Notes under the pieces: model-generated
The model's input: the letters and a program-made list of their open reading frames with translations, nothing else
Databases searched by the model: none
Told to the model about the DNA's origin: nothing
In this document: in pieces, positions 45,531-57,959 of the stretch
How positions within the stretch are numbered: position 1 is the first letter of the stretch
Layout of the letters: each line of letters opens with the position of its first letter
Position numbers and translations under genes: made by a program
Assembly: GCA_021234155.1 (NCBI GenBank)
Contig: JAJEKV010000079.1
Location: 3,570,261-3,634,260 of the forward strand
Source of the DNA: Isoetes taiwanensis
Taxonomy: Eukaryota > Streptophyta > Lycopodiopsida > Isoetales > Isoetaceae
Length of the DNA stretch: 64,000 nucleotides
Direction of reading: 5' to 3'

Positions 45531-47749
45531 GTGGAGATAAAAATACAAAGAAAGTACGGTTTAAAGAACCGCCGCCTAAGGAAAGGCAAGTTGCTCAATC
45601 TCACCATGTGGAAGATAGACCGAAACTTCTAGGGAAGGAGAGGAAAGAAATAAAGGAAAGCTTGCGACCATTGAGCGGGAAAAGGGAGGCGCAAATTGCA
45701 TACCTAAAGAATTTGGATGAAGACGATCTGAGGGTCTTTGAAGCATGGTTGTTTAAGATGAAAGGTTCAGTAAAAGGTCAAGATGTGACTGTTTTACTTG
45801 ATGATGGTTCAACACATGACTTTATCTCGCAGGACTTGGTGTACAAGTTAGGATTACCTATCTGTGATTTGCAAACAAAAATCACAGTGGTGCAGGGTTT
45901 GAAAGGTCCTAGGAACCAGTGTGATAAGTATGTGGTAGCTCTTATCCAAATAGGGCAGTATTCAGAAGAAAGGGTTTTGATTATGGCTCCTCTAGGAACT
46001 ATGGATGTGATATTAGGAATTGGATGGCGAGAACAGTATGATGCCCGACCTAATTATAGGGAGAAGACCGTAACTATAATGGTTGAAGGGCAACCCTTGA
46101 AGTTGTGTACAGATTCCACATCTCAAGCAGAACCCCTACTGACATACTCGGAAACTAAGAAGTTAATACAGAGTGAAGCTGAATCATACTTTATATATTT
46201 GAGAAAATCTGATCCGCCATCACAGGTGCCTCTCGAATTATACAGCTTTTTGAGACAATTCGATGATCTTTTTAAGGATGAGGAAACTTTAGATTTACCT
46301 CCTCATCGTCCAGAGGATCATGCTATACAGTTGCAAGAAAACGCTAAACCTCCAAACAGGGCGCCTTATAGAGTTAGCCATTTTGAGAAATTAGAGCTTG
46401 AGAAACAGATAGCAGAGATGTTAGAACGACAGCTAATACGGCCAAGTTGTTCCCCTTTTGGTGCACCTGTTATTCTTATCAAAAAGAAAGATAAGGGATA
46501 TAGAATGTGTGTGGATTATAGAGCCCTAAATAAATTGACTGTTAAGGATAAATTCCCAGTGCCCAGAGCAGATGACCTATTTGATGAATTACGAGGTGCT
46601 TGCATATTTAGCAAAATTGATTTGAAATCAGGATATCATCAAATCCGAATTAGGGAAGAAGACATTGGTAAAACGGCATTCAGAACAACCTTTGGTCACT
46701 ATGAGTTTCGTGTAATGCCTTTTGGTCTAACTAATGCCCCGGCAACTTTCTGTCGTCTTATGGGGAGAGTTTTGGCACCCGTACTAGGAAAAAGTGTTGT
46801 GGTCTTCTTTGACGATATACTTATATATAGTAGAACTATTGAGGAGCACAAGCAACACCTTCAGCAGGTTTTTGACCTTCTGAGGCAAAATAAGCTGTTT
46901 GTTAATGAATCTAAGAGCAGGTTCTTTATGCAAGAAGTTGGATATTCAGGTCATATCATATCCAAAGAAGGCATATGTATGGATCCCGAAAAGATTAGGG
47001 TTATTATTGATTGGCCTCGGCCTGAAAACCTCAAGGACTTACGATCTTTTGTGCAGTTATGCAGTTATTATCGAAGATTTGTGAAGGATTTTGCAAAAAT
47101 AACCCTTCCTCTTAGCAGGTTTTTAAAGAAAGATACCCCCTTTGTTTGGAATCCAGAAGCCGAGGAAGCCTTCCGAATTCTGAAAGAGAACATGGCAACT
47201 GAACCGGTTTTAGTGCTACCTGATTGGAATAAGCCTTTTACAGTTTGTTCGGATGCAAGTGGAAATGCTATTGGCGCAGTATTGATGCAAGATGGACATC
47301 CATTAGCATATGTCAGCCGAATGCTCAAACCATTAGAGCAAAAGTATAGCACTTATGAAAAGGAATTGATTGCCTTAGTTCATGCACTTAAGAAGTGGAG
47401 GCACTATCTTATGGGATCCAAGTTTGTAGCTCGCTTTGATCAGCAAAGCTTGAAACATATACAAACGCAGGATATTATCAATGCGCGCCAGTTAAAGCTC
47501 ATTGACACTATAAAAGATTTTGAAGGGATGCAGCTTGAATATAAGCCTGGGAAGGAGAATCAGGTTGCAGATGCATTAAGTCGGATAAGTATTCAAGCTA
47601 TTTCTGTAGCAGAACTCGTTGATTTGGAACCTATGAAAAAAGAATATGTGAGCGATCCCTCCTTTGCTACTCCATATGCACAGGTACAAAAGGATGGAAG
47701 AGATCCTTTGGCCGAGTACAGGATTCATAATGGGTTATTACTCTCTTAG
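45485..47749 (+). pseudogene. Ty3/gypsy pol: protease, reverse transcriptase, RNase H
   Basis: One long open frame of about 750 codons. Protease: VLLDDGSTHDFISQDL. RT: RMCVDYRALNKLTVKDKFP, FSKIDLKSGYHQIRI, FRVMPFGLTNAPATF and the catalytic VVFFDDILIYS. RNase H: CSDASGNAIGAVL, YEKELIALV and ADALSR, with FDQQSLKHI where TDHQSL is usual. The frame ends at TAG 47747-47749 and resumes one base out of phase in integrase. RT copies the RNA genome into DNA. The frame is well preserved, but the element lacks a 3' end. Confidence 0.9.
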
Positions 47750-47760
47750 AAATCGTACTT

Positions 47761-48335
47761 GTGTTACACAAGCATCTGAGGTTGAAGGTTATACAGGAAT
47801 GTCATGAACCTCCATATTCTGGTCATAGAGGAATTCAAGCTACTTTGGCAACCGTTAAAAGACGTTTCTTTTGGCCAAAGCTTGAAAGGGATGTAAGAAA
47901 ATATGTTGAAGCATGTCTTATTTGTCAACAAGTAAAAGCTTCTACTGGTAAGCCTGCCGGATTAGTACAGCCGTTGCCTATTCCAGAAAAACCATGGAAA
48001 CATATTACCATGGATTTTATTCAAGGGTTACCAAAGACTGTTCACAAGAATGATCAAATTTGGACAGTAGTAGACAGGTTGTCTAAACAGGCTCATTTTA
48101 TTCCTTGTAAATCTAGCATGACTGCCCCGCAAGCATGCAAGATTTTCTTAAAGGAAATATTTAAGGTCCATGGGATGCCAGATGCAATCATAACAGACAG
48201 GGATCCCCTATTCTGTAGCAAATTTTGGGGTGGACTTATGAAAAATTTAGGCACGACTCTAAAGTTTTCCACTGCATATCATCCCCAAACAGATGGTCAG
48301 TCTGAGGTTGTCAATCGAGTTATTGAAGATATGCT
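47761..48335 (+). pseudogene. Ty3/gypsy integrase, 3'-truncated
   Basis: The zinc-binding part reads ECHEPPYSGHRG and CLICQQVKA (HHCC). The catalytic core has MDFIQGLP, VDRLSKQAHFIPC, ITDRDPLFCSKFWG and YHPQTDGQSEVVNR, so the D, D and E positions are all present. Homology stops after VNRVIEDML at about 48335; the codons that follow (VFALFIHHVFG...) are unrelated. No C-terminal domain, polypurine tract or 3' LTR follows. Confidence 0.85.
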
Positions 48336-49560
48336 CGTATTCGCTTTATTCATTCATCATGTTTTTGGCCAGAATTGCATGTTTTTTGGCCAGAGGTGCA
48401 AGTCTCACGTGAGTATCACCAAAAACTCAATAGGGTCTCGTTCATTCTTGTATAAGGTAAAGAGTGACCGAAAAATGAAGAAGGGGAATACAAATACCTA
48501 GTTATAGGACCTTGACCCCGAAATAGAATAAGAAGAATAGATGCTAAGCATCGAGAGAAAAACTTGTCTTTCTTGTTTTCGGGAAAAACCCCAGTTATAA
48601 GCCCTCATCAAGGGTCCTAGACACATGCAATCCTCCAAAAACTTACAAAAAATATATTTGGTACCGGAGAAGAAGTTGATGTTGCTACCATATACCTAGT
48701 TGCATAATCTAAATATTAGAACGCAATGTTAAAGAACGCCCCTCCCAAAAGCTTGAGAAGCTGTTCACACATGCCATGTGGCAAAAATTCCACTTTCCAT
48801 AGGGGGCTTGATCATGTGTGCCATGCAAAAAACATAAAAGCAACATGATAATTAAGGGAAAGAGAGTGGGATAGAGGAAACAAGAGTAAAGAAACTGTTG
48901 AGAAAAGAGAAGCTGCTGATGAGAAATTGATGCAGAAATCTTGAATGAGTATTATCTCCTGAAATGTCTAACAGTTTAAATAATATATGCATAAATGCAC
49001 TTCCGTCTTGTCCCAAATGGCGTCGAGTTAGAATCCATGCCATCATGGTGCAAGCCTCCCATGAATATGGCTAGAAACTCTCAATAAGAAGAGAACTTTT
49101 GGCTTGGGAAGGTCGAAGGAATTGTTTGAATCAGGACAAACAAGGTCATGTGCAAAGAGATTAGAAAAGAAGAAGAAAGAAAAGAAACACTAACAATAGT
49201 AACCATGTTCTTCATAAAAGTAAAGAAACTGATGAGAGAAAGAAACTATTGGTTGAGAAGCTGATGCAGAAATCCTGAATACACTTTATCTCTTGGAACG
49301 ATCTAAGGGCTCTTAAAATGCATGTATGCACTTTATGTGACGTCACCTCACACTATACAGTCCTCATGGCACCATATTGCATGAGCCCTTCTTCCATGTA
49401 CATCTAGTAGGATGAGATTATTTGATATGGCGAGAGATGTAAGAGGTAACGGGTTTTGGTCCTCATCACAGCAAAAATATACAATGTTGGGACATCAAAT
49501 ATAACAAAATTGCAACATTCCTACATCTTATGTAGAATCTCCCAGTAGAATGGCTTGAGA
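48336..49560. other. Unassigned stretch after the integrase break
   Basis: AT-rich, with no recognised frame. Two related segments (AAAGAAACTGTTGAGAAAAGAGAAGC and AAAGAAACTATTGGTTGAGAAGC, at about 48890 and 49240) suggest an old local duplication of about 350 bp. Confidence 0.35.
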
Positions 49561-49599
49561 GATTCGTGTTATAAAGGTATGTGACTTTAAGCAATATAT

Positions 49600-50345
49600 A
49601 TGGAGTGAAATTAGACGCCCAACACCAGTGTTCATTGAGGCTGTATACTTTGCTCCTTTGGATAGTATGATTTGTAATCAGGCTGGTCTATCAACAAAGG
49701 ATCCCTTCATACATTTAGCAAGGGATGTTGCTGAAGGCATGGTAGTTAACAAAGGCAAGACAAAGGTGATGGTAGTGGCCTCAAAGCAGAAAATTGACAT
49801 GAAACTGGATGGTGAAATTCTGGAAGAAGTATGTCAATATAAGTACTTGAAGATTGAGTTTACAAATGATTATAGATAGAATGCCGTTGTAAATAAAAGA
49901 GTTCCAGGAGGTCTGCGGGCATTTGTTTGTGTTCTTAGCTATTGGAGGCAGTATCATATATGGAGCTGGGGTCTCCATAGCCCCATGTTTAAAATGCTTG
50001 TACAAACAGTAGTACTTTATGGGTGCCCATCATGGGGGCCAGGTCTAGCTCGCTCTAAATGGATTGAGCTAGAAAAAGTGCAGGATCGATTTCTATTAGA
50101 AGAACTGGGAGTAAAACCACAAACTCTATATGAAATGCTATTGGCTGAAGCTGGACTGTATCCACTTGAAGTGGAAGCAATGTGCTAAACACTGGAGTAT
50201 TTTAATATGTTTCGGGAGATGGATGAACAAAGACTGCCCTATCAAGCCTTACAGGAATCCATGAAGGAATCGATTAGGGGTTGGCACTAGCAGTTGGTGG
50301 ATTGGACTCACCATTGGGGCCTCGATCTTAATTTTCTGCCCACCT
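49600..50345 (+). pseudogene. LINE reverse-transcriptase fragment
   Basis: Across three frames: NKGKTKVMVVASKQK, EEVCQYKYLKIEFT, KMLVQTVVLYGCPSWGPG, WIELEKVQDRFLLEELGV and YEMLLAEAGLYPLEVEA, then YFNMFREMDEQRLPYQAL. This is the RT region after the catalytic palm and the connection, as in non-LTR elements (KTKVM..., YKYLG..., LYG...W). The YADD-type motif is not present. A TAG at 49877-49879 and a shift after 50188 interrupt it. Confidence 0.65.
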
Positions 50346-50938
50346 TTCCAAAAAATTTAGGCATCAGACGAGGTGTTGGGTAAGGCGATAGAGAAGATGT
50401 GGCCGACCATGGATCTAGGAGTCAAGAGGAATTACTATAGACAAGAGGCAAACATCATGGTGCTGTACAAGGAACAAGAATATTTACAAGATAATGCCGA
50501 TAGAACAGGAGGAAGATGAACGTCACGCATTACTTATTTGCCCTGCCTTTGACCCATTCAAATGCATCATATCTCTCAAGGAAGTTATTTTCCTCAGCCT
50601 GAGAAATGGACGTGCACCTATTTTCTTGGAATTTTTGTCTTTATCCCATTTTTTCTGTTAGAAGCTCTTTCTTGCCAAAAAATATGGGAGAAAGTAATTT
50701 TTTGGTGATCTGAAGCAAATTTCTTGTAGATCAATTGCTGCCCTTGTAGAAGGGTAGCCTCTACGAGATTCTCTGTAATTGAAGCTACACTTTGAATACT
50801 GAATTGTCATACTTATGAAGCAGGAATTCATTCACGATCGACCTCCTCATGGAAATAGTAGTCTTTGCAATTATAAGGGAAAAATCTAGAATTACGTGTG
50901 GATTTTTAAAAGGCTCGGCTACAGAACTCTAGAACTCT
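50346..50938. other. Unassigned stretch between LINE remnants
   Basis: No recognised frame. Probably LINE 3' or 5' untranslated sequence. Confidence 0.3.
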
Positions 50939-53485
50939 TTGATCATTCAGCAATTCTCCCCTGATAATCTCTTTTTATTAGAATACACCTTTTTTCCTAG
51001 TACGGTCGAATTTGAAGTTGAAATTACTAACTTTTGGCTGGAAGAATTTGTGGGTTCGAGTGCAATTGCTCCTGCAGGAACTTTTAGAGTGCATTGTGAC
51101 TGGTTAGATCACAAAATTTTTGTTGAAGTATACTCACAGCAAGATCCTGCTCAATTCGGAGGAATTTCTCCTTAAATTTTGCTGAATTCAATTTTCTAGT
51201 CCTGAGGAATTGATCTACTTAATTGGAATGGAAATCCGATCTTTGTTGGTTAATTTTGATTTTAACTAAAGGCTTCTTCTCCCCTGTTTTCATTTTTTCC
51301 CTTTCTGTTATTCAATTCTTGCATGTACTTTTGTTGCTTCCCTCTGAACTTTCTGCAATGGATTCTAATTGTTCGAAAAACCATAAACATTTGGCATTCC
51401 TTCACTCTTTCGCCAATCTTCTGGCCCAAGACCGCTCTTCTCTGCTCCAGAAATTGCAATCCTTTCAAGAAAAGCCTGAAGATACCATCCTTTTTAGAAA
51501 TTTCGATAATCTGTTACATCTTAAGCCCACTATGGATCCAATTTCTCATGAAGTTCCTTTCTGGGACAATCTCTCTGCTGATCCTGATCATAGGGGCATT
51601 CTTCATCCCTTAAATCCAGGTACTCAGGCTTCATTCCCATATGGCATTGCAAGGAACCACCCGGAGATTCGCTCGGATGCTGCACTGGATGAAAGGCTCA
51701 AACGAACCAAGCCGTTGTACCTTCAAGAAAGAAAAATGAGCATCTACAATGGTATTTCTTTGAATCTTCTGATTGTTCATTAAAAAATTGATGCTTTATC
51801 TCAATCTGCTGTGATCATAAAAGTTTAGAAATGTGGTGTCAAGCTAGATAAATTATGGGCTTTTCTGTTAAACCGTCACAAAAGAATGATCATTCAAGCT
51901 GTCTACTGGCTTAATTTCCCCTACATTATGCTGGAATGTGGAAATTCTAGATCTGTCAATTTCTTCTTGAATTATGGCCCACTCACCTTCGAGACATCAC
52001 AACCGACTTTTCTTAAATGGCATCATAAACTCGATAATGACCAAATGAATAATCTCTGCATTGCATCAACCTCTCTTTTTGGACTCAATCCTATTTATTG
52101 GGATGAAGAATGTTTTAAACTTCTTTTCAATTCCATTGGAACCTATATCTCAACTGAATACTCCTCTTCAAGACCTCCCAGATCTTTTATTCAACTTGAT
52201 CTATCTAAAGACATTCCCCTTTCCATTCCTTTTAAGGATGCTTTTGGTTTAGAATCCTCACTAACTCTTAGATGGTCTGGATTGCCTTCCCACTGGTACT
52301 CAGATTGCAGAACAAATCCAGAGGTTCAACAAGGGGATAAAATCTCGCATGGAAGTCAGATCTCAGACAAGGTACTCTCTGAGTATTTAATTCGGGGAAA
52401 AAATCAGTTGATCAGTTTGTCAAGGAAGTCAAGGAAGATACAGTTCAGGATAATTATGCAAGAGAAACAAACCATTTCAAAAACTGCCAGAAAATGACAA
52501 GTTTAGATGGACAAGAGTGAATGACAGTTATAAGAGAATTCAAAAGCAAAAAGCAGCAAGGGATCAAATGAAGAACAAGGGCAAGATGAATGAGCAGGAT
52601 ACTTTTAATACATTGAGAGGTAATGGTACTTTAGTAATTGGAGAACCTAAACTGTTAGTGACGGGTGTTGTGGCAGATAAAGCAAATCATGCTACTAATG
52701 AATTAAGCATGACCTTAAGTAAAATTATCAAGGAAGCCAGAAATCAAGAAAGTGGTCAATGCTCATATAATCTTATGGATTACCCTATCAAGAATATTAG
52801 TAAGAATGGGTCCTTAATTATGAAATCTCAAGATAAAGCAAAGTCTCAGTTGAATTCTACTCATATGAATTCAAGTCAAAAGACTGTTTTGCCAGAAAAA
52901 AAGACTCAGCAAATCACAAAACCTACAGAGTTTATAAATTTTATTGACTCACAAATGGCTGAACCTGCAAGTCAAATTATTGAAGATAAGTCTCAAGAGG
53001 TCTCTCAGGACCAAGTCAACTCACAGGTCAACTGTCAAAATTTTTTTCAGGTATTATCTGACCTTAATGGTGATCTAGATTCTAAGTTAGACAAGAGCAA
53101 AGTATGTGACACTTCTCATAATCACTTGCCTCATATAACCCCACAAGCCAAAATTAACATATCAATTCAGTCTACCATTCAGTCCTCTGCTACGCTGCCA
53201 TCCCTAATTGACCTGGATTCTCCAATGGTGGAAGATCTAGTTAGTTCTCCAAAGATATCAAGCAAGTTTGCAGATCAGATGGCTTCTTTGCAACTTCAGA
53301 TCATTCAAACCTCAAATGAGCAGTCAGACTGTCAAGATCATCAAATATCGGATGCTCAAGATTTTGGTAATGAGTTTGTTTCTGAGACTCCAGAAGAGAA
53401 AACTATGGAAGACAAGGAGCTTCAAGAAAGAGAAAATACCAGACAAGTCTTTGATTCTGCTCTTATAAACATTAAAAATAAATAG
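50939..53485 (+). pseudogene. LINE ORF1-like (DUF4283-type) frames, split
   Basis: Three consecutive plus-strand frames (ATG 51358-51783, 51886-52497, 52517-53485) appear to be one broken gene. The second shows the order of plant L1 ORF1 RNA-binding proteins: QAVYWLNFPYIMLECG, NFFLNYGPLTFET, FLKWHHKLDND, SLFGLNPIYWDE, FNSIGTYIS and SFIQLDLSKDIPLSIPFK. The third is a 322-codon Ser/Gln/Asp-rich disordered tail. No intact zinc knuckle is seen. The breaks are a stop at 51781 and one at 52495. An alternative is an unrelated host gene. Confidence 0.5.
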
Positions 53486-53529
53486 TGAAAAGACAGACTA
53501 AGCAATAGAGGGTTGACCAGTGTTTAACA

Positions 53530-54500
53530 TCAGAGCAACTAAAGAAGACACAATTGAAGGTCGTAGAGGCATTTTTATATTCAGGATTATCTCCACATGT
53601 CTTAGAACACAAAGCAATGAAAGAAGCCTTCCAAGAAGTTGTCAAAGCGGGGTCGGCTTTCAGGTTGCCTTCATACAAGCATGCCAATAACAAAATGGTC
53701 GATGAAATACACGGGAAAATGGTCGAAAGTATGGAGATGAAGTTATGTCATGTTACTGAAGCCAGGCCGGCTTCATTAGTAACTGATGGTTGGAGCAATA
53801 TAAACAAGGACCACCTTATAAACTTCATAATCATATATCCAGGGGCGAAGTACTTTTGAAGACCGTGGAAACTAAAACTGATCAGGTGACAGGAGATTGG
53901 ATTTTTCAGAAAACAAAGGCTGTGATAGAGAGTTTTGGACCGAAGAGAATATTTCAGGTTGTAATGGATAACGCGTCTAATTGTAAGTTAGCAGGTGAAT
54001 TGTTGGAGTCCGAATTTCTAGGATTGCACGCCACTAGCTGCCAATGCCATTGCCTAAACTTGTTGCTCAAGGATTGGTTTTCACAGCACACTTGGTTCAA
54101 AGATCCCATTCAAAAAGCGTCGTCGTCTTGTAAAGTTCATCACGTCACCATATATAAGTCATTGCGTCAAAAGGCCTTAGCACTCATGAGTTCTGGCCAA
54201 ACCCGATTTCGTTCCAATTACATTTGTCTTTAAAGAGTGCTTAGGTATCGTGACCCGATTATCTCGACCTTCAATCATACAGACTTCTTTGAATGTGAGA
54301 GGAGGCAGAAGGGCAAAAATGCATCCAAACACCGGCAGCAAGCCGCTGCCCTTCAAGAAATGCTTGGGCGGGAGACATTTTGGAAAGATGTGAAGAATGC
54401 TGTGAGGTGCATGCAACCTGTTTGTCATGCCATCAAAACCAACCATCATCCAATTAAATTGGGATTATGTCAACTCCAAAATCACGCCAACCTGTTGTTG
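53530..54500 (+). pseudogene. hAT-type (DUF659) transposase fragment
   Basis: Frames at 53554-53859, 53790-54233 and 54237-54599 give VEAFLYSGLSPHVLEHKAM, ASLVTDGWSNINKDHLINF, LLKTVETKTDQVTGDWIF, FQVVMDNASNCKLAGELLE, CQCHCLNLLLKDW and FWKDVKNAVRCMQPVCHAI. This is the DUF659 core of plant hAT transposases, with the usual DGW and DNA motifs. A frameshift near 53850 and a stop at 54231 break it. No terminal inverted repeats or dimerisation domain were found. Confidence 0.8.
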
Positions 54501-54779
54501 TCTTCTAGGGGGTTTTTGTTTTTTTTAATCTTTTTTTTTTTGGACTTCAAAAATAACATAAGGTTGCGATTCACGTGTGACGTTTCATATGCGAATTGAA
54601 ATATGCAAAAATGAAGAGCAAGTTGCTAACATAGATGAGACCAAAATTGAAGAGCATTTAGATGATAATATTAGGTTTGATAATAACACATTGCATTATT
54701 TGCGAGGCAATTCCAGACTCGAAATTATCGATACATGGCACAAATATCATACAAAAATATCGTATATTCCAATAAAACA
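54501..54779. other. Short unassigned stretch with T-runs
   Basis: T-rich at 54520-54545, then an anonymous 68-codon frame (54577-54783). Confidence 0.25.
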
Positions 54780-55420
54780 TTAAGGGATCAATCCATGTTT
54801 TTCCACGTATTTAACAAGGTGTGGTTCCATGTCAGCCGTTCTATCCAGTTCTGGGTATGAATCTAACACTTCACCCACCGTCATCCCCATAGCCAAATTA
54901 TGCATAATAGACACAAACTTCACCAGAAAATCATCCGTCAGAAAGTTTTTGGATCGTAAGATGGTGGATTCAGGGCACTGTGTTTGATTGTAGAAGCATT
55001 TGAGAGCATCATCATCCACTATGATTATATCATCCTTATTCTCGATACTAAGTTAGGTCCATCATGTTACTCAAGTGTTTGATGAAGATAGGCTTTTGTT
55101 GGATCCTTGGGATTAGTGAACTTCACACATTTGTTCTGATCCCAAAAGGTCAACCAATGTCTACGCATTTCCCCCAGTGCCTCCAAAGTATCCTTGATGT
55201 TCCTTAGTTCCATGGATGACCAAATACCAACTCGAAATAACCTGAATGCCTCATCTAGCATCTCCTTCAAGTGCGGCCGCGGATAGATCCACTTGGTGTT
55301 TGATTCTACTGGTGTCTGATGAAACTGATCTCTAGCCACTTTATTTTTCGAAAAAGTCTTGCAAAGGACTCCGTTTAGGTCGAACACCACAACCTTCTTA
55401 GAAACGCAATGGAAGCTGAA
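54780..55420 (-). pseudogene. HAD/FCP1-like phosphatase domain, interrupted
   Basis: Read on -, VVVFDLNGVLCKTF is the first HAD motif, with Asn in place of the usual second Asp (DxN). YPRPHLKEMLDEAFRLF and VGIWSS follow (second motif). After a 23-nt interruption (55050-55072) comes NKDDIIIVDDDALKCF (last motif, DD) and DDFLVKFVSIMHNL. This is the order of FCP1/NIF-type C-terminal-domain phosphatases. The interruption is flanked by GT and AG but is too short for a plant intron, so it is more likely an insertion. The Asn change may make it catalytically weak or dead. Confidence 0.6.
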
Positions 55421-55758
55421 ACATCAAACATGTATGCGGTCAGCAAGATACGATAACACAAACAATGCAGCCAAGCGTGATTTGAGATAGTCAACCAAAT
55501 CGCGCTCGGTGTGATTTAGTTTGACAACGAAAAATAATCAAACCACGCTTGGCGCGATTTAATTCAAAGGTAATACAAAAATTAAATCGCGTGGCGTGGC
55601 GGCGATTTAAAATGGGCAAGGCCATACCTATCATCTTCGGTTTATTTGCCCGAAATTGTCGGCGTCATTCTCCCCTTCGCCACCCTTAATCGTCGTGCTC
55701 TTACATTTGTTAGAATTGTTATCTTCTATTAGTTCGGCTGCGTCCTTCTGGCCCGACA

Positions 55759-56487
55759 TTATTTTACTATTGATTTGGCAAACTGTGAATCACTAGAGTC
55801 GCCTTGGTTGCCTTTGGTTTCGATTACCACATCAATTAGTTCATTGTTAACCTGTGAATCTCCTCTGTTGTTACTTGCATCACCCTGAAGGGAGGCATAG
55901 ATATTCCCCAAGTTCGCCTTCATGTTACTTTGAGCAGCTAGTTTAGCAGCTATTTGTTCATTGCTTTCCTTTTCAGGTTGCGGATTACTAGGTCCCTCAC
56001 CAGAACCATCGTCCACTTTCGAATTGGACAAGTCTACGAGACTTTTGATTGCTGATGATTTCAGGTTGCCATAAGGGCCTTTAGGAGATTTGGCAAGCAT
56101 ATGCATGAGGAATGGTTCAAGAAAGTCTTTGGCCTGCTCATCACTCACAAAGCAGTGACATCTTCTAACACCCATAAGAGCCTCTCGGGCAATATAACCT
56201 CCAACATGAAGCTCCAAGCAGGTTGTATCAATTGGAGCAAATGCCTCGAACAGATAAGCGACCATAGGCGGAAATCCATTTTTATTTAAGGGGCCCTTCT
56301 CCTTAGTTTGTAGCTCGTACTTGATTTCCCCACTTAGGAGGGGGTCCCGATCCTCATCCTCTTCTGACTCATCCTGTTCTGACTGATCCTGATCCGTATG
56401 ATAGAATATAGTTCTTAAGTCTGGATCATCTAGAAGAAAACATTCCCATGCAATCGCTATTGTCACCCTTGGCCTTAGCAATATCAT
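55759..56487 (-). CDS. Hypothetical protein, possibly methyltransferase-like
   Basis: An open frame of 242 codons on -, with an acidic segment (QDQSEQDESEEDEDRD). A central block, FAPIDTTCLELHVGGYIAREAL followed by RRCHCFVSDEQAKDFLEPF (split here for length), resembles motif I and its surroundings in DNA N4/N6-type methyltransferases (VLDLFAGTG..A...GR.C...D). The GxG is not exact. The C-terminal part is low complexity (Asn, Gln, Asp). No PPY motif was found in this frame. Upstream minus-strand pieces (56500-58400) may be the decayed N-terminus. I rate the methyltransferase idea as weak inference. Confidence 0.3.
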   Translation of the reverse strand: MILLRPRVTIAIAWECFLLDDPDLRTIFYHTDQDQSEQDESEEDEDRDPLLSGEIKYELQTKEKGPLNKNGFPPMVAYLFEAFAPIDTTCLELHVGGYIAREALMGVRRCHCFVSDEQAKDFLEPFLMHMLAKSPKGPYGNLKSSAIKSLVDLSNSKVDDGSGEGPSNPQPEKESNEQIAAKLAAQSNMKANLGNIYASLQGDASNNRGDSQVNNELIDVVIETKGNQGDSSDSQFAKSIVK

Positions 56488-57640
56488 ATTCCTCGCCCGG
56501 AAACATGGCTATCATAATAAAGATCACATGTGCCATCTTCCGATCTCGTTCATGACTCATTATCTTTAACATCATATATTAGGCATCCCTCCTAATAACT
56601 TTGATGCACTCCGGATCATGAGCGGCCGGATAGTGCATGCAGATGTGACTCACGAAAAAGGACAAACAATGGCAATAGTGAAGGACCTCTCCGTTGTCAA
56701 TCCTATCACACTGGTAAAGAAGCTGCGCTGTAGTCCTTCCGGTTCATGCCCATATCTCCTCTTCCACCCCTATTTGTCCAACACAAAGAGTGATATATTT
56801 TTAAGGCAATCGGTTGATTACGGCAAGAGACCTTTGTACCCAATGGAGAATCTTACCCGGATGTCTTCTTCTCCAAAGTAATCTTCTTCACAAGGGCCAC
56901 TTTTCTTCTCAACTCGGCCCATTACCTTAGGGGTAGAGTCTCCTTATGTTTTGTATTTTTAGCCTTCCAATTCTTTAGGAAGTCCTTTGACCGAATACAA
57001 ACTTCTTGATGTCATCATTACTTGACCTTGTATTTGTCCGGCAATCCAATTTCGGATAATGCCACATCCCCCGATAGCCTTTGTAACTTCGGCTCCTACA
57101 TTTAACTTCATTTAATTACATCCTTCACGCCATTTCAAAGCACTCAACGAAGGACATCCTATCCTTAGTGAAAGCACTCTTCTTGTATAAGACTTCCTTC
57201 TTTAACCGGTCTAAAACCCAAATGGTCTCCAGGTCGTCCCAGCCCCCGAGTCTTTCTCATCTCTGTCACATTCAAGTCAAAGATGCTTACATCAACAAGA
57301 GGCATCCTACCCATAGTATCGGCGGCTTCCCTTGTGCATAAGCGTCCCGAGAATTCATTCCACTTTTGCCATCTTTGCCTCCTTACAAAACACAATCTTA
57401 TAAGAGTCTGTTGGGCCTGACCTGCTAGATGAGCTTTCAGAAGGATCTGCAATGTCATCACCACCTTTTTCTTTGATTTTCTTGCGGTTTTCTTCTTCTC
57501 TGTATAATTTATGCGGCAAAGTCCGGCTCCAGCCATTTTGAAAGCCTCGGACTTTGACCCTGCCCGGGACAGCCATATTCCACCCACTGTTGACGGGCGT
57601 GGCGCAGTTGCTCCACGTATGGGCTGCCAAAAGTACAGGC
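56488..57640 (-). pseudogene. Decayed minus-strand coding sequence
   Basis: With stops and shifts one can read LPDKYKVK, KDFLKNWKAKNTKHKETLP, YFGEEDIRVRFSIGYKGLLP, CLKNISLFVLDK and GWKRRYGHEPEGLQRSFFT (56990-56650), then FTIAIVCPFSYWA. A frame at 57587-57165 is Lys/Arg-rich. This looks like one old gene with the frame at 55759. Function unknown. Confidence 0.35.
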
Positions 57641-57812
57641 ATTGAATCAGTATCAGAAGACAAGAAACACACCGGGTGCGATTTCAATAGAAAAGATCAA
57701 CCTCAAAGCACGTCTGGCGTGAAATGAATTAAAACCAATGCAATTCACGCCGGGCGTGCTTAAATCGGTTGAATTCACGCCAGCGTGCTTCGAATCGGTT
57801 GAATTCATGCGG

Positions 57813-57959
57813 ACGTGATTTCAAATGAAACCAAATCATGCCAGCGTGCTTTCAAATCAAATCAATTCACGCCAGCGCGTTTTTTAACATTTCACGCTGG
57901 CGGAATTGGTTTGATTTGAAAACACGCTGGCGTGATTTGGTTTCATTTGAAATCACGCC
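57813..57959. repeat. Long hairpin built from the palindromic motif
   Basis: The left arm 57813-57879 and right arm 57892-57959 are reverse complements with few mismatches: left TGATTTCAAATGAAACCAAAT pairs with right ATTTGGTTTCATTTGAAATCA. The loop is T-rich (about 12 nt). Each arm carries copies of the CACGCCAGCGTG motif. A transcript would fold into a 67-bp stem. Confidence 0.85.

Noticed and set aside
45485-48335. Integrated virus (caulimovirid) origin for the pol region
   Set aside because: Integrase after RNase H, an LTR with tRNA-Met PBS and the gag order fit a Ty3/gypsy retrotransposon; caulimovirids lack integrase.
55050-55072. 23-nt intron in the phosphatase-like frame
   Set aside because: GT and AG flank it and splicing would restore the frame, but this is far below the minimum plant intron length; a small insertion is more plausible.
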